Part shown: piece by piece, positions 7,700 to 17,200 of the stretch
Numbering within the stretch: the first letter of the stretch is position 1
How the letters are laid out: each line of letters begins with the position of its first letter
Origin: Anaerolineae bacterium
Lineage (GTDB): Bacteria; Chloroflexota; Anaerolineae; 4572-78; J111
Direction: 5' to 3'
DNA: 64,000 bases
Assembly (NCBI GenBank): GCA_023382535.1
Contig: JAHDWA010000043.1
Coordinates: 31,312 to 95,311, forward strand
Position numbers and translations under genes: made by a program
Notes under the pieces: model-generated
Told to the model about the DNA's origin: nothing
Seen by the model: only the letters and a program-made list of their open reading frames with translations
Databases searched by the model: none

Positions 7700-10600
7700 A
7701 TGCGACGACGGCTGGCTTGTTACCTGCTTATCCTGGTTTCACTCGTATTCTTTTTGGCCTTTCCCCTTCCACTTGGCGCCCAGCGACCCGAGGGAACGAA
7801 TTCAGGGAGTCATTTTGTCAGTTTACCGGCTGCCGCCATGCCGGCCTTTAACGTCCTGGGTCTGACCCCTCAAATAAGTCTCGACTACGGCTCATTTTAC
7901 TGGTTCGAGTTAAACGACGCCGATTTTGCCCGGCTCTCGGCCAGCAATATCCCCTTTGAGGAAGATTTGGAGGCGGGACAACTCAGGCTCATGAACTTTA
8001 CCTTTGACCCGGCGCGGGCAGGTGAGCCGGCCCTGCCGGCCCAGATGAGAACGGAGGCGGCCAGTCCGGGCTTCCGCTTGGTCCAGTTTAACGGCCCCAT
8101 TAAGGATGAGTGGTTAACCAGGCTCGAGGCGGCCGGTATGCGGCTGCTGCAATATTATCCTCACCACAGCTACCTGGTTTGGGCCAGCCAAAGCCAGGCC
8201 AGGGCGACGGAAGCCCTCGATTTTGTCCGCTGGCAGGGTCCTTTCCATCCCGCTTATAAAACCAACACGGAGCTGGCTCAGAAGCAAGGCCGGATTGAGA
8301 ATGTTGATATTATGTTTTATAACGATGGCGACATCGAGGCAACCCTGGGCGCAATCCGCCGCCTGGGTGGGGTTGAACTGCAGCATTACCCTTCCCAGCC
8401 CGACCGGTTATTTTACAACGCTATTTTCCAGCTCGACGCCAGCGTTCTAGCCGATGTCGCCCAACTGGAGACGGTGTTGTGGCTGGGTTATTCCAGCCCT
8501 GTCCCGGTCTTGGACGACGAGATGTCCGGCCAGATCCTCGCCGGCAATCATCCCGGTGGAATTCCTTTTACCGGCTTTAACACCTGGCTGAGTCAGGCCG
8601 GGGTTGACGGCAGCGGGGTGATTTGGGCCGTTGTTGATACCGGGGTTGACTATGACCATCCCGACCTGAACAGCCGGATTGTTGGCGGCTTCAGCTATCC
8701 CGGCGCGCCCACAACCAATCCGGGCGAGGATTGTGCTACCATTGGCGGCCATGGAACCCATGTGGCCGGGATTCTTGGAGGCGACGCCACAGCCGGCTTT
8801 ACCGACGGCAGCGGCTTCCGGTACGGGTTGGGTATTGCCCCAGAAGTCAATATTTTTGCTCAAAATTCGCTGTGTGGTTCTAGTTGGCCCCCCATAGGAG
8901 GCTGGCAAGAACACAGTAAGCGCTCTCTTTTAGGCGGGGCGGTCGGCAGTAACAGTTCCTGGACAACCGGCGAAGGCACGGCCCATGGGTATCAGGCTTC
9001 GGAGCGGACGCACGATATTATGGTCCGGGATGGCAACTTCGATACGGCCGGGGTAGCGGAGCCTCTTATCCAGGTCTTTTCAGCCGGCAACTCTGGCCCA
9101 AGTCCCATGACGCTGACTTCACCTAAAGATGCCAAGAACCTCATTGCGGTGGCAAATAGTCTTAACCAGCGCGCCGGCAGCATTGATAGCATCTCCAACA
9201 GCAGCAGCCGGGGTCCGGCAGTGGATGGCCGCTGGGTGCCGGTCATTACCGCACCGGGGACTCAGATTGCCTCCACTCGCAATGATTTAGGGGGCGATTG
9301 CTCCACGGCTATCGCCGGTACCAGTAATCGCTATGCCTTCTGCAGCGGCACCAGCATGGCTGCCCCGCATGTTTCCGGCGCGCTGGCCCTGGTTACGCAG
9401 TGGTGGCGCACCTTTAACGCTGGGGCCAACCCCAGCCCGGCCATGGCCAAAGCCCTGCTGGTTAACGGCGCTGTGGACATGGGCGCGGCCGATATTCCCA
9501 ACACCAGCGAGGGGTGGGGACGCCTTAACCTCACCCGTATCATCAGCAGCAGTGTGAATGTGCTTTATGACGACCAGACCCGCACCTTTGGCCAGACCGG
9601 CCAACTCTGGGCAAAGGCGATTGAAGTGGACAACCCCGGCCAGCCCCTCAAAATAACCCTGGCCTGGACCGATGCGCCCGGTGCGGTAGGAGCCAATCCG
9701 GCGCTGGTCAACAATTTGGACCTGCGGGTAGCCGATCAGAATGGCGTTATTTATCGGGGGAATGTTTTTAACAGCGGTTGGTCTGCCAGTGGGGGTTCGG
9801 CTGATACCCGCAATAACCTGGAGAATGTCTATCTCCAGAATCCAAGCGGCCGCTTCATTATTACCATCCAGGCGACCAACCTGGCTGGAGACGGCGTTCC
9901 TTACAACGGCGATACCACCGATCAAGATTTTGCCCTGGTCTGTACCAACTGTACCAGCCTGCCTGAAGGTATCCTGGCCGGTACGGTCACAAATGCCGCG
10001 ACAGCCGCCCCGATTAACGGAGCCACAGTTGTCGCTTCAGCCAGCCCCAGCCAGGTTTTCGCTACCAGCAGCGGCTCCGGGGGCAAATACTCCCTTCCCC
10101 TGCCAGCAGGTAGTTACAATTTAACCGTCTCAGCCTTTGGTTATCTCACCCAAACGATCAACAATATCTCTGTTTCAGCCAATATCACCACCACCCGGAA
10201 TGTGGCGCTGGTTGGGGCGCCTGCGCTCACGGTCACCACCGTCCAGGTTTCAGGGGGTGACGGCGATGCCGCCCTGGAGCCGGATGAGACAGCCTATGTC
10301 AGCCTTGGCCTGACGAATCTGGGCTTTGGCGCCGCCACCAATGTCAGCGGGGTTGTGGCGACAGCTCATCCCCAGGCTACCCTGCTGAACAACGCCTCCG
10401 GTTATGCCACGATTGCGCCAGGGGCAACCGTTCATAACACCGTGCCTTTCCGGGTCCAACTGAGTCCCTCGTTCGCCTGTGGGGATCCGCTGCTTTTGAC
10501 GGCAACGATCACCACGGCGCAGGGCAATCTTATCGTGCCGGTCACCATACCTACAGCCCAGCAGTTCACGCCCTTTACTTACATCAGCAGCAATGTGCCC

Positions 10601-11050
10601 CAGAACTTCCCGGTTCCAGTCAGTGCCGTCACCTCCACACTGGCTATCACAAATATCTCCAAGATCGCCGATGTCAATGTTACTCTCTCGATTAACCATC
10701 CCTGGGATGCTGATTTGGATCTCCTCCTGCGCGCGCCTACGGGCACAGAAGTGGAACTGAGCAGCGGTAATGGCAGCAGCGGTAACGACTACCTCAGTAC
10801 CACTTTCGACGACGAAGCGGCCACGCCGATCACCTCAGGCGCGCCGCCTTTTAGCGGCAGCTTCCGGCCCGAACAACCGCTCAACCTCCTCGACGGCTCA
10901 AATACCAATGGCGCCTGGGCGCTGAAGGTCATAGATACGGAGCCAGATTTTGATGGGGGTGTGCTGACTGGCTGGCGTCTGACCCTGCTCCAGCCCATCT
11001 GTGAGGCTTCACCCTCCGTAGTTTACTTCCCCTTGATTCTTAAGCAGTAG
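7700..11050 (+). CDS. Secreted subtilisin-like protease (S8) with C-terminal beta domains
   Basis: ATG 7700 follows GGAGG by 4 bases; residues 1-30 are a signal peptide (LACYLLILVSLVFFLAF). A long N-terminal region (about 30-290) precedes the S8 domain. Its triad is Asp in VVDTGVDYDHPDL (near 312), His in GGHGTHVAGILGG (near 352) and Ser in CSGTSMAAPHVSG (near 551); the oxyanion Asn is in FSAGNSGP (near 463). After it come a beta-sandwich, a carboxypeptidase-regulatory-like domain (about 756-838, GTVTNAATAAPINGATVVAS) and a P/proprotein-convertase domain (about 966-1100, INHPWDADLDLLLRAP). The chain ends in VYFPLILKQ, a hydrophobic tail of a type I recall at the ends of other Chloroflexota exported proteins. 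Extracellular protein degradation is the likely role. Confidence 0.92.
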   Translation: MRRRLACYLLILVSLVFFLAFPLPLGAQRPEGTNSGSHFVSLPAAAMPAFNVLGLTPQISLDYGSFYWFELNDADFARLSASNIPFEEDLEAGQLRLMNFTFDPARAGEPALPAQMRTEAASPGFRLVQFNGPIKDEWLTRLEAAGMRLLQYYPHHSYLVWASQSQARATEALDFVRWQGPFHPAYKTNTELAQKQGRIENVDIMFYNDGDIEATLGAIRRLGGVELQHYPSQPDRLFYNAIFQLDASVLADVAQLETVLWLGYSSPVPVLDDEMSGQILAGNHPGGIPFTGFNTWLSQAGVDGSGVIWAVVDTGVDYDHPDLNSRIVGGFSYPGAPTTNPGEDCATIGGHGTHVAGILGGDATAGFTDGSGFRYGLGIAPEVNIFAQNSLCGSSWPPIGGWQEHSKRSLLGGAVGSNSSWTTGEGTAHGYQASERTHDIMVRDGNFDTAGVAEPLIQVFSAGNSGPSPMTLTSPKDAKNLIAVANSLNQRAGSIDSISNSSSRGPAVDGRWVPVITAPGTQIASTRNDLGGDCSTAIAGTSNRYAFCSGTSMAAPHVSGALALVTQWWRTFNAGANPSPAMAKALLVNGAVDMGAADIPNTSEGWGRLNLTRIISSSVNVLYDDQTRTFGQTGQLWAKAIEVDNPGQPLKITLAWTDAPGAVGANPALVNNLDLRVADQNGVIYRGNVFNSGWSASGGSADTRNNLENVYLQNPSGRFIITIQATNLAGDGVPYNGDTTDQDFALVCTNCTSLPEGILAGTVTNAATAAPINGATVVASASPSQVFATSSGSGGKYSLPLPAGSYNLTVSAFGYLTQTINNISVSANITTTRNVALVGAPALTVTTVQVSGGDGDAALEPDETAYVSLGLTNLGFGAATNVSGVVATAHPQATLLNNASGYATIAPGATVHNTVPFRVQLSPSFACGDPLLLTATITTAQGNLIVPVTIPTAQQFTPFTYISSNVPQNFPVPVSAVTSTLAITNISKIADVNVTLSINHPWDADLDLLLRAPTGTEVELSSGNGSSGNDYLSTTFDDEAATPITSGAPPFSGSFRPEQPLNLLDGSNTNGAWALKVIDTEPDFDGGVLTGWRLTLLQPICEASPSVVYFPLILKQ

Positions 11051-11082
11051 ATAATCCTCATAATTAGCCCTTGTGGGGAATA

Positions 11083-11151
11083 GGACACGGATTCGACGGA
11101 TTTTTTGGATAAAAATGACTTAAATCCGTCCGATCCGTTTAATCTGCGTCC
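11083..11151. repeat. CACGGATTCGACGGATT word repeat and its complement
   Basis: The left word (GACACGGATTCGACGGATTT) is answered by AATCCGTCCGATCCGTTTAA, so the 165-base gap between protease and AraC gene can fold into a long imperfect hairpin that may also end the protease transcript. Confidence 0.65.
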
Positions 11152-11183
11152 AACAGGTGAGACAGGGCAATATCCTGCAAGAC

Positions 11184-11208
11184 AACAGGCAAGAGCCTGT
11201 GGTACAAT
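11184..11208 (+). promoter_or_regulatory. -10 element and dyad directly before the AraC gene
   Basis: TACAAT at 11203-11208 is only 6 bases from ATG 11215 and no ribosome site is visible, so the mRNA may be leaderless. The spacer holds the dyad ACAGGC-AAGA-GCCTGT (11184-11199), a possible operator. The -35 is weak. Confidence 0.4.
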
Positions 11209-11214
11209 CATAGT

Positions 11215-12036
11215 ATGCAAGGTAAGGAATGGACTAAAATCTGGTACAACCCCCAGCTTGAGATGGGGCTTTTTCAGGCGTTTTACGTTCATCACGCTTA
11301 CCCCCGCCACAGCCACGATTACTACGTGATTTGTGTCATCGAACAGGGCCGCCAGTCTTTTACCCATAAAGGCACCAAGTATTTCACTCCAGCCGGTGGA
11401 GTGATCTTGATCAATCCGGGGGCCGTTCATACCGGCGAGGCTGCCGATGCGCAGGGATTTGAGATGCGTTCCCTCTACCCCACGACCAGCCATATGCAGC
11501 GGGCAGTGTTTGAGCTGACCGGGCGGGAGCAGGCGCTGCCGTTTTTCAAAGATGTTCGGGTTGACCAGCGCTGGGTCAGGGACAGCGTTTTGGGGCTGCA
11601 CCAGGCCCTGGTTCAAGGCGCGAGTCCCCTGGAAGGTGAGTCACGCTTTATCTGGATCCTGGCCCAGCTCATCAAGCGCTATGCGGACATCCACTATACC
11701 GAACAACGGCTGGGTAAAGAGCCAGCCGCCATCCAACGCGCCCGCCGCTATATTGATGACTGTTTTGCGCAAGGCATCAGCCTGACCCAACTGGCTGAAC
11801 ACGTCGCGCTCAGCCCTTACTATCTGCTGCGGGCTTTTCGAGCCGAAGTCGGGATGCCGCCCTACACTTACCTGGAAAGCGTGCGGATTCGTCAGGCCCA
11901 GCGGCTCATCGAGGCCGGCAAACCCCTGGCCGAGGTAGCGGCTGAGGTCGGCTTTAGCAGCCAAAGCCACCTGACCCGCCGCTTCAAGCAGATTATCGGG
12001 GTGACGCCGGGCCAATACGCCCAACAGCTTAGATAA
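11215..12036 (+). CDS. AraC-family transcriptional regulator
   Basis: 273 residues. The N-terminal cupin-like sensor (AraC_binding; HHAYPRHSHDYYVICVIEQG, then HKGTKYFTPAGGVILINPGA) is about residues 20-110. The C-terminal double helix-turn-helix (about 175-272) reads GISLTQLAEHVALSPYYLLR and EVAAEVGFSSQSHLTRRFKQ. It lies 23 bases upstream of a LysE-family exporter on the same strand. AraC/LysE pairs of this sort usually regulate the exporter in response to its amino-acid-like substrate; that is inference from context. The start is ATG 11215, probably leaderless. Confidence 0.9.
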   Translation: MQGKEWTKIWYNPQLEMGLFQAFYVHHAYPRHSHDYYVICVIEQGRQSFTHKGTKYFTPAGGVILINPGAVHTGEAADAQGFEMRSLYPTTSHMQRAVFELTGREQALPFFKDVRVDQRWVRDSVLGLHQALVQGASPLEGESRFIWILAQLIKRYADIHYTEQRLGKEPAAIQRARRYIDDCFAQGISLTQLAEHVALSPYYLLRAFRAEVGMPPYTYLESVRIRQAQRLIEAGKPLAEVAAEVGFSSQSHLTRRFKQIIGVTPGQYAQQLR

Positions 12037-12059
12037 TTAGCCCATGCTAAGGAGAGGTC

Positions 12060-12659
12060 ATGATGGCGATTAATTTGTTTCCTTTGCTCTCATACGTGCT
12101 GATTTCTACCTTCACCCCCGGCCCCAGCAACGTCTCCAGCGCTTCGATGGGCGTTCTGCACGGCTACAAAAACACATTGAATTACCAGATTGGCCTGGCT
12201 GTAGGTGTTTTCTGCGCTATGCTGCTCAGCGGCTGGCTTTCCACAACCCTCCTGGAGTTCTTTCCCGCCCTTGAACCGGCGCTTCGTTATATCGGGGCCG
12301 GTTATATTCTGTACCTTGCTTTTGGGCTTCTAAAAGCCAGTTATGTTTTCACTGAAACCGAGGTCAACCCCCTCGGGTTTGGCCACGGCCTGCTGCTGCA
12401 GCTCGTAAACCCCAAGTTGATTGTTTACGCCTTTACCCTCTTTACCGCATTTCTGGCGCCCATTACTCATAACGTGACCCTGATAGGGGTGGCCGCGATC
12501 CTTTTGGCCGCGATTTCGTTTAGCGCTACTTCGGTCTGGGCTTTGTTCGGCACAGCCATTAAGCGCTATCTGCACCATCCTCGTTGGCAAGCGGCGGTAA
12601 ACATCATCCTCACCCTCTTATTGGTTTACACGGCTGTCGCGCTGGTGGGCCTGATCTAA
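12060..12659 (+). CDS. LysE/RhtB-family exporter
   Basis: 199 residues with six predicted membrane helices. The N-terminal family signature is FTPGPSNVSSASMGVLHGYK; a second conserved segment is ALRYIGAGYILYLAFGLLKA. ATG 12060 follows GGAGAGG closely, and ATG 12063 is equally possible. The family exports amino acids and derivatives (lysine, homoserine, threonine) through the inner membrane. The gene probably shares a transcript with, or is controlled by, the AraC regulator 23 bases upstream. Substrate not deducible. Confidence 0.9.
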   Translation: MMAINLFPLLSYVLISTFTPGPSNVSSASMGVLHGYKNTLNYQIGLAVGVFCAMLLSGWLSTTLLEFFPALEPALRYIGAGYILYLAFGLLKASYVFTETEVNPLGFGHGLLLQLVNPKLIVYAFTLFTAFLAPITHNVTLIGVAAILLAAISFSATSVWALFGTAIKRYLHHPRWQAAVNIILTLLLVYTAVALVGLI

Positions 12660-12709
12660 TCTAAATAAAATCGTTAACAAAACCCTGCTGCGATTGTTGC
12701 TCCTTTCTT

Positions 12710-13531
12710 TTACTTCTGCCAGAGGTACAGCATTAATTTAGCCGCCGGTTGAAACCCAAGCTGGCGATAGACGTTGACCGCCAGCGGGGTTGAGTGCAGG
12801 ATGGCGGTATGATATCCTCGCTGGCGGGCCTCGCGCAGCGCGGTTAAAGAGATGGTGGTGGCCAGACCGTGACCGCGTGCCTGGGGCAGCGTAGCCACCT
12901 GATACAAGCCGGCCACTCCCGCCCCCGCCACAAAACTGCAAGCCGCCACCGGCTCGCCCCGCCAGAGGCCCAGAAAGCGCTGCCAGGGCAGGCTGTCCTC
13001 AACACCCAGGCTGGCCTCCAACTCAAACCATTCGTCGGCGATGGCCGGCGGGGTGCCGGAGTTACGAGCCAGCACGGTGACAAATTCACGCAACTGGCTC
13101 AGGTTTTCCACTCGTTTTACCGTAAAATCTGGCGGGAACGGCAGATTCTCGTTGAGATCGGCCAGTTTCAAGCTCATCCCCTGCAGTGAGAAAACGGGTT
13201 GAAAATGATAGGTTGCCAGGTACTCGCCCAACTGCACCGGCTGTGTGGCTGGCCCAACAAACCAGTAGATTGCCATCCGGCGCGACTGAGCATCGTACAG
13301 TAGACCGTTGATGAAGGCGTGAGCTTCTTCAGGGGTGGTAAAGTTGGCCCGCAGCACCGTGTTGAACAGGTAGTTGGGGTAGGCGATGTCGGTGGTGAAC
13401 CAACTGATCTCCGGCTCGACAAAAAAGCGCATGTGGGCCGACTCGCTCAGATACACAAAGCGGGCCAGCAAATTAGCTTCGAGCAGGAGATTCTCTTCCC
13501 TTCGACCCTTTGCTTCCGTCGGGTTCATCAT
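12710..13531 (-). CDS. GNAT-family N-acetyltransferase (two-domain)
   Basis: 273 residues. The C-terminal GNAT core contains GLYQVATLPQARGHGLATTI (beta4 and the acetyl-CoA binding R/Q-x-x-G-x-G/A turn) and a final NVYRQLGFQPA. The N-terminal half looks like a second, degenerate GNAT-like domain. ATG 13531 follows AGGAGAG by four bases. It is the second gene of a minus-strand pair: the upstream GNAT gene ends 12 bases before this start. Acceptor substrate unknown. Confidence 0.85.
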   Translation of the reverse strand: MMNPTEAKGRREENLLLEANLLARFVYLSESAHMRFFVEPEISWFTTDIAYPNYLFNTVLRANFTTPEEAHAFINGLLYDAQSRRMAIYWFVGPATQPVQLGEYLATYHFQPVFSLQGMSLKLADLNENLPFPPDFTVKRVENLSQLREFVTVLARNSGTPPAIADEWFELEASLGVEDSLPWQRFLGLWRGEPVAACSFVAGAGVAGLYQVATLPQARGHGLATTISLTALREARQRGYHTAILHSTPLAVNVYRQLGFQPAAKLMLYLWQK

Positions 13532-13543
13532 TGTTCTCTCCTG

Positions 13544-14110
13544 TCAGCTCAGGTACTTGGTCATTCTGGCGGTGGGCAAAATCACGCCATCCGGCAGGTT
13601 AATCTCTACCCGCTCGACCACCTTAAACCCACAAGCGGTGTAGAGGAGGGCGCCGGTCAGCGTGGCCAGCAGCTCCAGCCGGGTAAAGCCGGCCTGGCCG
13701 GCCGCGTCCTGGCACGCACTCATGATTTGCCGGCCAATGCCGCGCCTGGCCCACTCAGGATGCACATAAAAGGCACGAATTTTGGCCGGATCGCGGCGGG
13801 GATCGAGCAAATTGTCCTCGGTCCCGTCTTTGACTTGGTCGCCGCCGTAGAGCGTCTTGCGCCGGCTCCAGCCGCCGGCCCCCACGACATGGCCGTCCGT
13901 TTCAACCACGTAGTAAGTGCCGTCCTCAATAAGCTGGGTATCTATCCCAAACACATATTTGAGCGCACTCTCGACTTGCTGCGGGTTGTAATGCCGCCCG
14001 CCCAATTCGCGTACCGAAGCTTCAATCAGCCGGGCCAGGGCCGGGATATCCTCCCGCCGAGCCTGGCGGAGCTTAAAATCAACCTTGTTGATACTGGGTG
14101 CGATATTCAT
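13544..14110 (-). CDS. GNAT-family N-acetyltransferase
   Basis: 188 residues. The acetyl-CoA binding motif is IRAFYVHPEWARRGIGRQIM (R-R-G-I-G), followed by RLELLATLTGALLYTACGF, the usual last strand/helix of GNAT enzymes. It is transcribed away from the BTAD regulator; the 123-base shared intergenic region carries an 11-bp-phased repeat array. It precedes a second GNAT gene in what appears to be an operon. Substrate unknown. Confidence 0.88.
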   Translation of the reverse strand: MNIAPSINKVDFKLRQARREDIPALARLIEASVRELGGRHYNPQQVESALKYVFGIDTQLIEDGTYYVVETDGHVVGAGGWSRRKTLYGGDQVKDGTEDNLLDPRRDPAKIRAFYVHPEWARRGIGRQIMSACQDAAGQAGFTRLELLATLTGALLYTACGFKVVERVEINLPDGVILPTARMTKYLS

Positions 14111-14173
14111 CGAACGATTCCTCCATGTGTCTCTGAGAAAAATCTGTGTTATACTCCCACTCTACCACACTGC

Positions 14174-14217
14174 TGCGAAAAAAATGCGCCCTGTCTGCGA
14201 AATAAAAGCGAATTACA
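14174..14217. promoter_or_regulatory. Four heptamer direct repeats with exact 11-bp period
   Basis: Heptamers TGCGAAA (14174), TGCGCCC (14185), TGCGAAA (14196) and AGCGAAT (14207), each followed by four spacer bases. Heptamers spaced 11 or 22 bp apart are the established operator geometry of SARP/BTAD regulators. The array lies between divergent GNAT and BTAD genes and ends 20 bases before the BTAD start. A TATACT hexamer at 14150-14155 is a possible plus-strand -10. Confidence 0.6.
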
Positions 14218-14233
14218 GAGAAGTTTTTGAAGA

Positions 14234-17200
14234 ATGGAGAATTTGCAGCTTCATCTCTTGGGCAAACCGGAAGTTTATTTGAACGGCCGTCTCCTGACGG
14301 AGTTTGAGACCAGCAAAGCCCAGGCGCTGCTTTACTACCTGGCCGTGACCGGCCGCGCCCACAGCCGGGACACCCTGGCTGATTTGCTGTGGGGTGACAT
14401 GGACGAGGCCACAGCCAAACGTAACCTGAGCAAAGCCCTGTCCAGCTTGCGCCACCTGCTGGGGCCTTACTTGCTGATTGACCGGCAAAGCATCGCTTTC
14501 AACCGGGAAAAACCTTATGAACTGGACGTCACCATTTTTCAGGCAGCCATCGAGGGGAGCAGTTTGCTTGAACCCAGCAAGCCGGAGGACCTGTCACCGC
14601 TGCGTAAAGCGGTCAATCTCTATGGGGGCGATTTTTTGGAGGGGTTCTACATCAGGGAGGCGCTGGTTTTTGAAGAGTGGCTTACCCGCCAGCGTGAGCA
14701 GCTTCGCGAGATGATGTTGCAGGGGTTAGACTTGCTGGTTAAGGCTTATACGGATCAGCAGATTGATGATGCCGCCGGGCTGGAGTACGCCTCGCGTTTG
14801 CTGGCGCTGGACCCCTGGCGGGAGGCGACCCACCGGCAGATGATGCTGCTGCTGGCTCGCAGCGGGCAGCGCAGTGCGGCTCTGGCGCAGTATGAAACCT
14901 GCCGGCGGATTTTGGCCGAGGAATTAGGCATCGAACCAGCGGCCGAAACAACGGTCTTGTACCAGCGGCTTAAAGCGGCTGCTGCCCCGCCGCACAATCT
15001 ACCGCCACCCGCCAATTCCTTTGTAGGGCGCACGGCCGAGTTGAAGCAGGTGGAACTGCACCTGTTCAACCCGTCCTGCCGTTTGTTGACCCTGGTCGGG
15101 CCGGGCGGCATCGGCAAAACCAGTCTGGCGCTTGAGGCCGCCCGGCACTGTACCCGGTCGGAGCCGGCGCTGAGTGAAGCCGGATTTACCGATGGGGTCT
15201 ATTTTGTCAACCTGGCTCCGGTTGGGGGGGGGACAGACCGGCCCGGTGAGCCAAACCCGGCCGATCTGGCTGACCTGTTCGCTTCAGCCATCGCCGAGGC
15301 GCTCAACTTCTCTTTTTATGGGCCAACCAACCTGATGAGCCAACTGCTCAAGTACCTGCGCCAGAAGCAGGTGCTGTTGGTGTTGGATAATTTTGAACAC
15401 TTAATGGCCGGAGCTACCCTGCTGATTGAGCTGTGGCAAAATGCACCCGGCGTTAAGTTGCTGGTGACTTCACGCGAACGGCTCAACCTGCGCGAGGAGT
15501 GGGTGGTGGAGGTGGAGGGGTTGGAGTACCCCAGGGAAGTGTGGAAGCGTGGAAGCGCGGAGGCGTCGCTGTTGGACAGAGACAGTGTCTCAACTTTTCC
15601 GCTTTCCAACCTTCAAGAAGGCCCCTTAAAACCAAAGGCCCCCTCTGGGGGGGCGACCTCCCCCGCTTCCGGCCAATATAGCGCCGTAGCCCTCTTTATC
15701 CAGCGGGCGCAGCAGGTGCGGGATGGCTTTACGCTGACCGAGGTCGAAGCGCCGCATGTGACCCGAATTTGCCAGTTGGTCGAAGGTTCCCCGCTGGCCC
15801 TGGAACTGGTGGCCAGGTGGCTGAGGGTGTTGACCTGCGCCGAAATTGCCCAGGAAATCGAGCACAGCCTGGATTTTCTAACCACTTCGCTGCGCGATGT
15901 GCCGGAGCGTCATCGCAGTATGCGCGCTGTCTTTGAGCAGTCGTGGCGGTTACTGTCAGAGGCGGAGCAAGGCGTTTTGCGGCGCTTGTCGGTCTTCCGG
16001 GGCGGCTTCCGCCGGTCAGCCGCTCAGGAAGTGGCCGGCGGGTCGCTGTTGATCCTGACCGGCCTGGTGGATAAATCGCTGCTGCGGCTCACCGACTCGG
16101 GCCGCTACCAAAGCCACGAACTGCTGCGCCAATTTGCCGCCGAAAAAATGGCCGAGACGCCCGCAGAACGGGAAGCCGCTCTCGATGCCCATTGCCGCTA
16201 CTACGGGGATTTTTTGGCCCGGCATGAAGAACAACTAGAAAATGTAGAAGGGACAGCCAAGCTGGCCGAAATTCTCCCCGAAGCGGATAACATTCGAGCC
16301 GGTTGGGAACGAGCGGTCACCTCCGACTGGCCTATGGCTATCCCCGGCCTGATGCAGTATGTCCGGGCCATGCGCCTCTTTTACAGCGCCTGTGGCTGGT
16401 ACCACGAAGGCGTAGCTTTATTTGATCAGGCCCTTACCCGGTTGGAAACGGCAGTAGCCGGGTCGAACGATGCCCGGCAGCGCATTGTTTATGGTCGTTT
16501 GCTGCTGCAACAGGCCATGCTCTGCCAGTATCTCAGCCGCTTCGACGAAGCCGAAGCGCTGTGTGCTCGCAGCCTCGAGGCGCTGCAAGGGACAGGAGCC
16601 GACCGTGACGAGGCAGCCACCCTGCGCCGGCTGGGCGCTTTAAATTATGTTGGCGAGAAGTATGACCTGGCCCCGGCCTACCTGGCTAAAAGCTTATCCC
16701 TGCTCGATCCGGCCAAGAGTCCTGTCAGTTATGCCAAAACCCAGTTATTTCTGGGAATGGTAGCGCACGAATTTAAGCAGTATGAGCAGGCTGAACAGTT
16801 GTTGAGCGAGAGCATCGCCACTTTGAAATCGTTCGGCGAGCTGCGTTACCGGCACTTTGGCCTGGGTTATCTGGCCGGGACCATGCACGCCCTGGGCCAC
16901 CTGGTAGAAGCGAAGCGGTTGATGGGGGAATGTCTGAGCCAGAGAGAGCTTATCGGCGACCCGCGTACGATTCCGCACATGTTATACCATATCCGTGGGA
17001 TTTCCGGTTTAATGGATGCGGCGTTAGGGCACGAAGCCAGGCGCATGCTGCAAACAATCATCGCTATTTGCCGGGACAACGCCGACGATTGGGGTGTGGC
17101 CCTTTCGTTAAGTCAGTTGGGTTATACTTATTGCCGGTTAGGTGAGTATGATGAGGCTGAACGGTCTTTTCGGGAGGCGTTACAGTCAGCTACGAAGCAG

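Noticed and set aside
13319..14230. 303-codon plus-strand frame opposite the two GNAT genes
   Set aside because: Both GNAT genes have clear motifs and ribosome sites; the frame shows none.
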